Of a DNA stretch of 64,000 nucleotides, positions 1-8,114 are shown piece by piece. Position 1 is the first letter of the stretch. Every line of letters starts with the position of its first letter. A program made the position numbers and the translations under genes. The DNA is taken from the NCBI GenBank assembly GCA_019239915.1, contig JAFAZF010000025.1, positions 1 through 64,000 on the forward strand, in the 5' to 3' direction. The stretch is from Sphingomonadaceae bacterium. Lineage in GTDB: Bacteria > Pseudomonadota > Alphaproteobacteria > Sphingomonadales > Sphingomonadaceae. A model generated the notes under the pieces. It searched no databases. It worked only from the letters and a program-made list of their open reading frames with translations, and had not been told where the DNA came from.

Positions 1-413
1 GACATCGCCCCCATGGTCGCTGCCTTGCGAGAGCATCACCACACCAGATGGTACGACACATCGGCGTCCGACGCGCCGGTCGGAACACCATAGCAGGGCA
101 CCCGATCGGCGCGAGCGCGACTACCGTGATACGCTCGCACCGCTAACGCTACATCAGCGAGGCGAGCTTTCGGCCCAGCACCGGCCGCGCAGTCTTTCTT
201 GCCTGCTGATCGCTTGGCAAAGAACGAGACCGAAGGAGGCAAGACGCATACGGGCTAAGGTTGCCGGTGCGGCGGGATGCGACGTGTGTAACCGTGCGAC
301 TTGCCGGGACACATAGTGCTCACAGCTATGCGCTGGAAATGCCCCACACCGGTCGTCCATCTCCATCGCAGTTTCCTGCCGGGTCTCCATCTGTCACGAC
401 AGCGCCTCGGCCG
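1..413. other. No recognisable gene at the left edge
   Basis: This 413-base stretch lies downstream of the minus-strand thioesterase gene and runs to the window edge. Open frames exist on both strands, but they are short, overlap each other and show no family motif or convincing ribosome binding site. I see no hairpin followed by a T-run, and no tRNA or repeat. It is best left as intergenic sequence. Confidence 0.5.
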
Positions 414-812
414 CTAAGCCGGCATCATCGCTGCCCGCCCGCTGACGAGCAGCTTGCCTTCGGCGTCTGTCGCGCGCGCGTCGGCGATGACGATGCGTCG
501 GCCATTCTTGACCAACATGCCCTCCAACCGGAGCAATCCGGTCTCCGCGGGGCGATGAAAGTCGATGCGAAGATCGACCGTGGAGATGTAGCCGCCGGTC
601 TGCGCGATCCAGGCATAGGAACAGGTCGCGTCGATCAGCGCACCCAGGATTCCCCCATGAAGCGCGCCCGTCCTGTTGGAGCCGAGCATCTCGTCGCGCG
701 CTGCGATCTCGAGATTCACGCCGGAGGGGAAGACAGCGACGGCACGCATGCCCATCCACCTGTGGAAGGGTGCGTCGGCAATGCGTGCGTTGATCTCCGC
801 AACGCTCAGCAT
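414..812 (-). CDS. PaaI-type hotdog-fold thioesterase
   Basis: A 132-residue protein of the single-domain hotdog thioesterase family (PaaI/YbgC-like), which hydrolyses acyl-CoA thioesters in the cytoplasm. The family hallmark is the segment HGGILGALIDAT at about residues 52-63, the central hotdog helix that normally carries the catalytic acidic residue (D61 here). The length matches the family. It is the third gene of a minus-strand block behind a 3-hydroxyacyl-CoA dehydrogenase and an NDP-forming acyl-CoA synthetase. It may release CoA from dead-end or final acyl-CoA products of that block. The ATG has only a weak ribosome binding site, and 139 bases separate it from the upstream gene. Substrate unknown. 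Confidence 0.85.
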   Translation of the reverse strand: MLSVAEINARIADAPFHRWMGMRAVAVFPSGVNLEIAARDEMLGSNRTGALHGGILGALIDATCSYAWIAQTGGYISTVDLRIDFHRPAETGLLRLEGMLVKNGRRIVIADARATDAEGKLLVSGRAAMMPA

Positions 813-951
813 GCGACCGGCTCGGCCGAGCTATCGATCACGCCTATCCTCGACCTCTGCAAAGCTGCAGCGAAATCGTGAAGTTCGTCAGGGGGCATAG
901 CATTTGGCTCCATCGCAGGCCGCCGGCACATGGATCGAGTGCGCGTGCTTG

Positions 952-1896
952 CTAACCGAACAGGCGACGGAGGGCGACCAGCGCTTCGTCCTGCGCGGCG
1001 GTGATCTCGCCGACGCTTCGCCCTGCTGCCTCCTGTTCGACACCCGCTACGATCTTGTCGCGCGTCGCCGCCTCGGTCAGATTCGGCCGGCCGAGGTCCC
1101 GCCAGCGCCGCATCTGCCCAGGCCCGAAATGATCCAGGAAGCCCGCGATGCCCTGGGCGCCGCCCGAAGTGTGGTAGGTGAGGTACTGGCCCTGAATGAC
1201 CCACTTCAAGGCTGGACCGTAGCGGATCACGTCGTCGAGCGCGGCGGCGCCGATCACACCTTCGGCGACGAGGTGGACCGCTTCCTGGAACATGGCCGCG
1301 GCAAGCCGATTGGCGACATGGCCGAATACCTCGCGTTGAAGGCGAGCCGGCTTCTTGCCGAGGCGCGTATAGAAGGCGATGGCCGCATCGATCGCTGCCG
1401 GCGCGGTAGTCTCGCCGCCGGCGATCTCGACGAGCGGCACGAGGTGTACCGGGTTGATCGGATGCCCGAGCAGGCAACGCTGCGGATGCGTGCAGGCTTT
1501 TTGCAGATCGGTGATCGCGAAGGAGGAGGTGCTGCTGGCGATCAGCACGTCCGGCGCGGCATGGCCGTCGAGTTCACGATAGAGCGCCATCTTGAGATCG
1601 AGCCGCTCGGGGACGTTCTCCTGCACGAAATCCGCGCGGGCGAGCGCTTCCTCGACAGTTGCGTGGAAGCTCAGAGCGCTTCGGTCGGCGCGTGGAGGGA
1701 GGCCGAGCCGCTCGATCAGCGGCCATGCATTGTCGAGCCGTTCGCGTGCATCCGCTTCGGCATCAGGCGACGGATCGAACACGCTGACGGCAAGACCGTT
1801 CGCCAGGAACGTGGCGATCCAGCCCGATCCGATCAGTCCCGCGCCGATCACGGCGACCGCGGTGATGTCATCGGCGCCGCGATAATTTTGGCTCAT
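952..1896 (-). CDS. 3-hydroxyacyl-CoA dehydrogenase family (carnitine dehydrogenase / lambda-crystallin-like)
   Basis: A 314-residue NAD-dependent 3-hydroxyacyl-CoA dehydrogenase-family protein. An N-terminal Rossmann fold shows GAGLIG at residues 18-23. The catalytic region reads SSTS at 121-124, then H145 and N148 in HPINPVHL, then E158. That spacing is typical of the branch containing L-carnitine 3-dehydrogenase, L-gulonate dehydrogenase and lambda-crystallin. The C-terminal helical domain is present and the length is normal for single-domain members. The ATG overlaps the stop of the upstream acyl-CoA synthetase (ATGA), so the two are probably translationally coupled; GGAG lies upstream inside that gene. 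It likely oxidises a 3-hydroxy acid or 3-hydroxyacyl-CoA made in this block. Exact substrate unknown. Confidence 0.88.
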   Translation of the reverse strand: MSQNYRGADDITAVAVIGAGLIGSGWIATFLANGLAVSVFDPSPDAEADARERLDNAWPLIERLGLPPRADRSALSFHATVEEALARADFVQENVPERLDLKMALYRELDGHAAPDVLIASSTSSFAITDLQKACTHPQRCLLGHPINPVHLVPLVEIAGGETTAPAAIDAAIAFYTRLGKKPARLQREVFGHVANRLAAAMFQEAVHLVAEGVIGAAALDDVIRYGPALKWVIQGQYLTYHTSGGAQGIAGFLDHFGPGQMRRWRDLGRPNLTEAATRDKIVAGVEQEAAGRSVGEITAAQDEALVALRRLFG

Positions 1897-4043
1897 GGCT
1901 GACGCTCCTTCGGCTGGGTCTCGATCACCGCGTCGAGCGCGAGCGCGCCTTTTTCCAGCACGCGCAACGGATTGATCTCGATCGTCGCCACCGTGCCCGC
2001 GTTCGCCGCGATGAGCGTGGAAAGCGCGAAGAGCGCGTCGACGGCCGCATCGATGTCGAGACGCGGCGCGCCCCGGAAGCCAGCGAGCAGCGGGTGACAG
2101 CGCAACCCCGCGATCATCGAGCGCGCCGTTTCCCGATCCAGCGGCGCCAAGCGCAATGCGACATCCTCAAACAATTCCGTCGCGACGCCGCCGAAGCCGA
2201 CGAGCACATAGGGCCCGAACAGCGGATCGCTCCGCGCGCCGAGCAGCAGATCGACGCCGCCGCCAACCATCTCGGCAACCAGGAGCCCCTCGATCATCGC
2301 GTCCGGCCGGGCGCGGGCGACGGTCGCCAACATGGCCTCGGCCGTGGCACCGACTGCCTGAGCGCTGGCGAGCCCGAGAGCGACGCCGCCGACGTCGCTC
2401 TTATGCAGGATATCCGCGGAGCGGACCTTGAGCGCGACCGGCAGGCGCATCCCCGCGGCGGCGGCGTACGCGCCGGCGGCGTCGGCGACGGCGCGTTCGG
2501 CCGGAGAGGCGATGCCGACCTTTCCGAGCAGCGCCTTGGCGGCGCTCTCGTCGAAGCGCTCTCCGGCGCCGATCGTCGGTCCGGCATCCGGTCCGGCAGG
2601 GTTAGTGCTCCGCGCATCGAAGGCCGCAGCGAAGCTCGCAAGCGCCCCGATTACCCGCACCGCGCGGGCCGGCTCCTCGAAGGTGAGAAAGCCCATCGCC
2701 TCATATGCCGCTGCCACCTCGGGCGGGCAGACCACGCACAGCATGATCACCGCTCGGGGGTGATCGGCGCGCAGCCGTTCGAGATCCCGTCGAAACGTAG
2801 CGTCAAGCGCCGGCACGCCGGCATAGACGCCGAAGAAGGCGAGGCAGACATCCACCGCGCCGCTTTCGAGGACGAGCCGGATGCTCGCGGTAAGCAGTTC
2901 GGGGTCGGTCGAGAGCTGAGCGGTGATGTCGACGGGATTGCCCGGCGATCCCGGCGGGCAGAGGGCATGCAACCGGTTCTGCGTAGTCGCGTCGAGCGGA
3001 GGCAGAATGAGATCGGCATCGGAGGCGAGGTCGGCGATCTGCGCGCCCATGCCGCCCGAGATTGTGACGACGCCGAGCCGCCGGCCGGATGGCATCGGGC
3101 TTCGGCTCACGGCGTGGGCAATGTCGAGCATCTCCTCGTTCGTCGCCGCGCGATGGACGCCATGGGCGCGGAACAACGCATCGTAGAGGCGGTCGTCGCC
3201 GGCGAGCGCGGCGGTGTGCGATGCCGCCGCGCGCGCACCCTGCTGTGTTCTGCCCACCTTGAGCGCGATGACCGGCTTGCGGTTGATGCGCGCGAGAGCC
3301 AGCCCCCGTTCCAGCGAGCCACGCCGGCGCGCACCCTCGATGTAGAGCATGATCAGCGAGGTGGCAGGGTCGGCCGCGAGCATCTCGAGCACCTCGCCTA
3401 TGTCGACGTCCATCTCGTTGCCGGTCGTAATCGAGGTGCCGACGACGAGGCCCCGCATCTGCGCCAGCTTGAGCAGGTGGCTGGCCGATCCGCCGCTTTG
3501 GCTCGCCATGCCGATGGTCGCGCCTTCCGTTGGCGGCTGGAAGAGAGCGGTGAAGCTCAGCCAGGTACGGCTGGCATTGCGATAGAGCCCGAGGCAGTTC
3601 GGCCCGACGACGCGGATGCCGGCCGCTTGGGTGAGGGCCTTCAGCCGCGCCTGCCGGTCCTCGCCTGCGCCACCGGCTTCGGCGAACCCGGCGCTGAAGA
3701 TCACCGCGCCGCGGACGCGGTGGCGCGCGCAATCCTCGATCGCCGGCAGGACCGCCTCGGCTGGCACGGCGAGTACGGCGCAATCGACCGGGCCCGGCGC
3801 CTCCGCCAGCGTCGCGAACGCGGCATAGCCTTGCACCGTCGGCCGGGTCGGATTGATCGGATAGATCGGGCCAGCGAAGCCGCCATTGACGAGATTGGCG
3901 AGCGTTCGACCACCGATCCGGGTGGCGTCCTCGGACGCGCCGAAGATCGCAACCGAGCGTGGCGCTAGCAGAGCTTCCAGGCTCCCCTTGCTCGCACCCT
4001 GATGGTTGCCGGCCCGCGTCGACCCAAGGATCCCGCTCTCCAT
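1893..4043 (-). CDS. NDP-forming acyl-CoA synthetase (acetate-CoA ligase family)
   Basis: About 716 residues with the fused layout of NDP-forming acyl-CoA synthetases: an N-terminal CoA-binding Rossmann domain (SVAIFGAS), a succinyl-CoA-synthetase-like domain (VGPNCLG), and a C-terminal ATP-grasp domain (KSDVGG). The candidate phosphohistidine is in SHTAALAG, about residue 276. Such enzymes form or use acyl-CoA with ADP plus phosphate rather than AMP. The open frame extends upstream to a TTG at 4175, but those residues do not look like the family; the ATG at 4043 is the better start, though its ribosome binding site is weak. The gene is first in a minus-strand block and overlaps the next gene by an ATGA junction. 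Confidence 0.87.
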   Translation of the reverse strand: MESGILGSTRAGNHQGASKGSLEALLAPRSVAIFGASEDATRIGGRTLANLVNGGFAGPIYPINPTRPTVQGYAAFATLAEAPGPVDCAVLAVPAEAVLPAIEDCARHRVRGAVIFSAGFAEAGGAGEDRQARLKALTQAAGIRVVGPNCLGLYRNASRTWLSFTALFQPPTEGATIGMASQSGGSASHLLKLAQMRGLVVGTSITTGNEMDVDIGEVLEMLAADPATSLIMLYIEGARRRGSLERGLALARINRKPVIALKVGRTQQGARAAASHTAALAGDDRLYDALFRAHGVHRAATNEEMLDIAHAVSRSPMPSGRRLGVVTISGGMGAQIADLASDADLILPPLDATTQNRLHALCPPGSPGNPVDITAQLSTDPELLTASIRLVLESGAVDVCLAFFGVYAGVPALDATFRRDLERLRADHPRAVIMLCVVCPPEVAAAYEAMGFLTFEEPARAVRVIGALASFAAAFDARSTNPAGPDAGPTIGAGERFDESAAKALLGKVGIASPAERAVADAAGAYAAAAGMRLPVALKVRSADILHKSDVGGVALGLASAQAVGATAEAMLATVARARPDAMIEGLLVAEMVGGGVDLLLGARSDPLFGPYVLVGFGGVATELFEDVALRLAPLDRETARSMIAGLRCHPLLAGFRGAPRLDIDAAVDALFALSTLIAANAGTVATIEINPLRVLEKGALALDAVIETQPKERQP

Positions 4044-4192
4044 GCCAGCGCTATGGCAGCGGGCTCGATGATCGTCCTGCAAAGACGCGCCCCGACAACC
4101 AGATATCGCATGCGCGGTGCTGCGGGGCCCGCATTGCGTGCGTCCACCGGTCTCGTCATCCTGCAGTATCGACAAACGGCGCCGGCGAGGAG

Positions 4193-4987
4193 ATGGGCGG
4201 AACCGATCTGTTCAGGCTTGACGGCCGTATTGCGATGGTGACCGGTGCCTCGCGTGGACTGGGCCGGGCGACCGCGATCGGGCTCGCTGCCGCGGGCGCA
4301 AGCGTCGTCCTGTGTGCACGCGACAGGACGAGACTTGAAGAGGTCGCCGAGAAGATCCGGCAGGCCGGCGGCGAGGCATCGACCGCTTGCTTCGATCTCG
4401 CTGACCTCGCGGCAGTCGAGCGTGCGGTGCCGGAGTTGATCGCACGACACGGGCGGCTCGACATCCTCGTCAACAATGGCGGGATCAGCGGGTGGAGCGG
4501 GTTGACCGATTCCACCCTCGGTGAATGGCAGACGATGTTCGATGTGAACGTCACCGCGATGTATCTCCTCGCGCGAGAGGCGGCCAAGCCGATGACTGCG
4601 CGGCGATGGGGCCGGATCATAAACTTCGGTTCCTATGTCTCCGCGATCGGCCGCGAGCGGCTGACCGCCTATGCTGCGAGCAAACATGCGGTTGCCGGTC
4701 TCACGCGGTCGGTCGCGGGTGAACTCGCGCGGCACAATGTAACCTGCAACGCGATCGCGCCGGGCTTCTTCGATACCGACATGGCGGCGCCGACCGTCGG
4801 TGATCCGGAGCGTTCGAAAGTCTTCCGCTCCGCAATCGCGATGGGCCGGTTCGGCGATCCCGCGGAGATTGTCGGCGCCGCCATCTTCCTGGCGTCAGAT
4901 GCGTCCTCCTACATCACCGGCCAGATCCTGCACGTCGACGGCGGGGTCGCCAACGTGCTCTCGCTGCCAGTCACCGTGGCGACCTGA
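4193..4987 (+). CDS. SDR-family oxidoreductase
   Basis: A 264-residue classical short-chain dehydrogenase/reductase. TGASRGLG at residues 17-24 binds the nucleotide, NNGG follows at about 94-97, and the catalytic S147, Y160 and K164 are all present. The C-terminal FLASDASSYITGQ and VDGG segments are typical of FabG-like members. The ATG at 4193 has GGCGAGGAG directly upstream; the longer open frame starting at 3959 is antisense to the neighbouring synthetase and is not believed. It is the first gene of a two-gene plus-strand block with an MDR reductase seven bases downstream. It probably interconverts a hydroxyl and a ketone; substrate unknown. Confidence 0.92.
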   Translation: MGGTDLFRLDGRIAMVTGASRGLGRATAIGLAAAGASVVLCARDRTRLEEVAEKIRQAGGEASTACFDLADLAAVERAVPELIARHGRLDILVNNGGISGWSGLTDSTLGEWQTMFDVNVTAMYLLAREAAKPMTARRWGRIINFGSYVSAIGRERLTAYAASKHAVAGLTRSVAGELARHNVTCNAIAPGFFDTDMAAPTVGDPERSKVFRSAIAMGRFGDPAEIVGAAIFLASDASSYITGQILHVDGGVANVLSLPVTVAT

Positions 4988-4994
4988 GGGAACG

Positions 4995-5969
4995 ATGAAG
5001 GCAATTTTCCGCGACGGACGTGGTGGCGTGGCGATCCACGACGTCGCGGACGCGCCGCCGCCGGGTCGAGGTGAGATCGGCGTCTCGATGCGCCTGGCGC
5101 CGATCAACCCGGCAGACCGACTCCTCATCGCAGGGAGCTACTCGCTTGCGGTGCCGGGCGATGAGGTGGTCGGCGCGGAGGGGGTGGGCGTAATCGATGC
5201 CGTCGGCGCAGGCGTCGACGACCTGTCGCCCGGTGATCGCGTCCTGTGTCTCGAGCGTGGCAACTGGACGCAGCGGCGCACGGTGGCGGCGGAAAGGGTG
5301 ATCCGGGTCCCGCATTCGCTCGCCGACGGGACGGCGGCGGTGCTTCGCATCAACCCGCCGACCGCGCGGCGCTTGCTGGCATGCACCGCGTTGGAACGTG
5401 GTGATTGGATCGTCCTCAATGGCGCCGGGTCGATGGTCGGTCGTTTGCTCGTTTTTCTGGCGCGTGCGATGGGCGTGCGAAGTCTTTGCGTGGTGCGCGA
5501 CGTCGCATCGGCGAAGCCGCTGCTCGCGGCGCTCGGCGCAGATGCGGTGGTGGCGGACGGAAGCGATCTCGAGGCGCGAGCGCGTGAGATCATCGGCCCT
5601 TGCGGCGCGCGGCTGGCGCTCGACTGCGTTGCGGGGGAAGCCACGGGGCGGCTCGCCGCCTGCCTGGGAGAAGCGGGCCTGCTTGTGGTCTATGGCAATC
5701 TCTCCGGCACGCCCTGTACGATACCACCCGCGCTATTGACCGGGCGAGCCGGGGTGCGCGTGGAGGGCTTCAGCTTGCGCCCCGCCGAAGCGGGCGCCGG
5801 TCGCGCTGCCCTTCAGCCGATGTTCGACGAACTTGCCGAGGTGCTAGGAGCCGAGCCTGCCGTCATTCCCAGACATCGCCTCTTTCCCGTTTCGCGGATC
5901 AGCGAGGCGCTGGCACACTCCGGGCCGGAGCGGACAATGATCGCGCTCGGGCCGGAGGCGTGGACCTGA
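4995..5969 (+). CDS. MDR-family zinc-independent reductase (enoyl-CoA / quinone reductase-like)
   Basis: A 324-residue medium-chain dehydrogenase/reductase. The N-terminal GroES-like domain has the INPADRLLI segment at about 38-46, and the Rossmann domain begins at NGAGSMVGRLL, about 142-152. The cysteine and histidine zinc ligands of alcohol dehydrogenases are not visible, which places it with the zinc-independent branch (quinone reductases and trans-2-enoyl-CoA reductases, MECR type). It starts seven bases after the SDR stop with GAGGGAACG as ribosome binding site, so the two are co-transcribed. It could saturate a double bond of an enoyl-CoA or enone. Substrate uncertain. Confidence 0.85.
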   Translation: MKAIFRDGRGGVAIHDVADAPPPGRGEIGVSMRLAPINPADRLLIAGSYSLAVPGDEVVGAEGVGVIDAVGAGVDDLSPGDRVLCLERGNWTQRRTVAAERVIRVPHSLADGTAAVLRINPPTARRLLACTALERGDWIVLNGAGSMVGRLLVFLARAMGVRSLCVVRDVASAKPLLAALGADAVVADGSDLEARAREIIGPCGARLALDCVAGEATGRLAACLGEAGLLVVYGNLSGTPCTIPPALLTGRAGVRVEGFSLRPAEAGAGRAALQPMFDELAEVLGAEPAVIPRHRLFPVSRISEALAHSGPERTMIALGPEAWT

Positions 5970-6044
5970 GGATGAGCCCGATGGACACGCGCACCTAGCG
6001 GCGTCGGCTTTCGCTGTTGTGGGATGGCGCGCGCTGGCGCGGAG

Positions 6045-6860
6045 TCACCAGCCCCTGAAGCTCGGACGACGCTTCTCGACCATGGCGTTCGCCGCTTCCT
6101 TATAGTCGTGGGTGAGCATGGTCAGCGATTCGTAGGCGATCGAGGTATCGAGCGTCAGGTTCATCTGCTGCTTGACGGTCTTGTTGACCGCTTGCTTGGT
6201 CCACGACACCGCCTGCTTCGGCAGCGAGACCAGCTCGCGCGCGATCTCCATGGCCTTCTCCAGCACCTGATCTTTGGGTTCGGCATAGTTGACGAGGCCC
6301 ATCTCGGCGGCTTCGGCCCCGCTGAACAGCTTGCCGCGCATGAGATATTCCTTGGCTTTCTGCACGCCGATCAACAGCGGCCAGATCACGCAGCCTCCGT
6401 CGCCCGCGACCATCCCGACGCGAACGTGCGTGTCTCCGAGCTTGGCATCGTCCGCAACGATGCTGATATCCGAAAAGAGCGCGAGCGTGAGGCCGAGCCC
6501 AATCGCGTCACCGTTCACCGCCGCGATGATCGGTTGCGGCGTCAGCGCCATATGCTCGTAGATGCGCAAGGTGTTGAGCGGCACGGCAAGCGCGTATTGC
6601 AGACCGAACTCGGTACCCGCGCGCTCCGCCATTCGCTTGATGTCGCCTCCGGCGGAGAAGGCCTTGCCGGCGCCGGTCAGCACGATGACGGTGATCTCGG
6701 GATCGCGCGCAAGGTCGGTCCAGATATATTCGATTTCCTTATGGACCTCGGGGCTGATCGCATTGCGCGCATCGGGCCGGTTGAAGGTCACGGTCGCGAT
6801 GCCGTCGATTTTCGCGACAGTGAGGTACTCGTACTTCGAGTAATCGACATGCGTGTCCAC
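6045..6860 (-). CDS. Crotonase-superfamily protein (annotated enoyl-CoA hydratase)
   Basis: A 271-residue crotonase-fold protein with the FNRPDARNA start, the CoA-binding oxyanion segment KAFSAGGD (66-73) and AAVNG (113-117). At the two positions of the catalytic glutamates of true enoyl-CoA hydratases it has T125 and H145, the latter in THVRVGMVAGDGG, so ordinary hydration is doubtful. The sister protein at 40009-40800 carries the same T/H combination. The start is GTG at 6860 with AGGAG seven bases upstream. It is the last gene of a minus-strand block after a sulfotransferase and a DUF1214-like protein. Isomerase, hydrolase or lyase activity on a CoA ester are all possible. Confidence 0.88.
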   Translation of the reverse strand: MDTHVDYSKYEYLTVAKIDGIATVTFNRPDARNAISPEVHKEIEYIWTDLARDPEITVIVLTGAGKAFSAGGDIKRMAERAGTEFGLQYALAVPLNTLRIYEHMALTPQPIIAAVNGDAIGLGLTLALFSDISIVADDAKLGDTHVRVGMVAGDGGCVIWPLLIGVQKAKEYLMRGKLFSGAEAAEMGLVNYAEPKDQVLEKAMEIARELVSLPKQAVSWTKQAVNKTVKQQMNLTLDTSIAYESLTMLTHDYKEAANAMVEKRRPSFRGW

Positions 6861-6893
6861 GCTTGTTCTCCTATCGACCGCGAAGCGGCGACT

Positions 6894-8114
6894 TCAGTAG
6901 TTTGGCCAGCGCGCGAGCGAGAGAGCGGCGCGCCGCGCAATGGCGGTGCGGCGTTCATCAACGGACACACGCCGCGCGCTCGGCAGCGCGCGTTCGATAT
7001 CGGAAAAGGCGATCTTCTCGACCTGGGGCGCCGCGTCGACCATTCCGTCATACCAGCGCATCTGGCAGAGGCCGACCGGCGTACCGATCGGATCGAGCCA
7101 ATTGGCGATCCCTGGATCCTTGAGGCTCAGCACCAGGCGCAGCTTGCCGTCGCCGTCGATTTCCGCCTGATGCCCGTTGAGACCGCTCTGGTGGTGAGAA
7201 AAGTCGAGCGTGAGCCACCACATGTCGACGTTCTGGAAAGACCAGTAATGCGCATTCGGCGGATCCCAGCTGATGACGAGCGCTTCCTCGTCCGACGCGA
7301 GATTCCAGACCATTCCGCCATAGCCGGCGCGCGCGGACGCGCCCGAATTGGCCGCGTTCGCGCCCACCACCAGGCCGAACGCATTGTCCCCCCCGGCCAG
7401 CTTGCGGTTCATGTTCGCATAGCCGAGCGCGCGCGCGACAGTGCGTTCGAGCAGCTTGCCCGAGCGCAGCAGCCGCCTGTGCGTCTCCTCGGCCGGCAGC
7501 ACCATGGCGTCCGGTGCAGTATCAAGGCATTCTATGTGGATCTCGGTGCCGCGCTCGCGCCAATCCCAGAAGACGTCCCGCAACTGGCCCCAGATCGCTG
7601 GCTCCGTCGGATCGAGCGGCAGCCAATCTCCGGAAGCCGGACGTGTGGCCGACGCGATGAACTCGAACTCGCCCTCCGATCCCAACGTGAGGGTGTCGAA
7701 GTCGAGGCTGCCGAGCCCGCGCATATCGTCGCGCTCGAAGTAGCCGTTGAACAGCTGCAGATCGACGAGACGTGTCGTCCCGCGCCGGCCCCAGACGCGA
7801 TAGCTGTGCTGGCCGTCCAGCATCACCCATGCGTAGACCATGTCGGACGAGGGGCCTCCCCATGGCGCCTCATAGGGGCTCCACACCGTCTGCCGGTAAA
7901 AGGCAGGGTAGTCGCGGCGATAAAGCCCGTGAAAATGGTGGCAGCCGGCCTGCATCGCCATGAGAGCATATTCGGCCTGATCGGCGACCCGGCGATGACG
8001 GGCCTCGGGCCGCGCGAGCATCCGCGCGCGCGCCTTGGCGATCAACGCGTTGTAGTCGGACCAGACGTCGTCCTTCGGCGCCGAATTGTTCGACGCATCC
8101 GGGTGGTCGCTCAT
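6894..8114 (-). CDS. DUF1214-like conserved protein
   Basis: A 406-residue protein of unknown function that I place with the DUF1214-containing proteins, which are common in actinobacteria and sphingomonads. Seen features: an aromatic, tryptophan-rich sequence with no membrane segment or signal peptide; a probable beta-rich middle part; and the segment DPGIANWLD followed by an arginine-tryptophan motif near the C-terminus. The partial gene at the right end of the window carries the same segment, so the two are paralogues. Its ATG overlaps the stop of the upstream sulfotransferase (ATGA), implying coupled, stoichiometric synthesis with it. No catalytic residues can be assigned. Confidence 0.72.
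   Translation of the reverse strand: MSDHPDASNNSAPKDDVWSDYNALIAKARARMLARPEARHRRVADQAEYALMAMQAGCHHFHGLYRRDYPAFYRQTVWSPYEAPWGGPSSDMVYAWVMLDGQHSYRVWGRRGTTRLVDLQLFNGYFERDDMRGLGSLDFDTLTLGSEGEFEFIASATRPASGDWLPLDPTEPAIWGQLRDVFWDWRERGTEIHIECLDTAPDAMVLPAEETHRRLLRSGKLLERTVARALGYANMNRKLAGGDNAFGLVVGANAANSGASARAGYGGMVWNLASDEEALVISWDPPNAHYWSFQNVDMWWLTLDFSHHQSGLNGHQAEIDGDGKLRLVLSLKDPGIANWLDPIGTPVGLCQMRWYDGMVDAAPQVEKIAFSDIERALPSARRVSVDERRTAIARRAALSLARWPNY

Noticed and set aside
904-1902. A 332-codon plus-strand open frame
   Set aside because: It is antisense to the 3-hydroxyacyl-CoA dehydrogenase, which has an intact Rossmann motif and catalytic residues.
2094-3968. A 624-codon plus-strand open frame
   Set aside because: It is exactly antisense to the NDP-forming acyl-CoA synthetase, is rich in Arg/Asp/Gly with no family motif, and is explained by GC-biased codons in the real gene.
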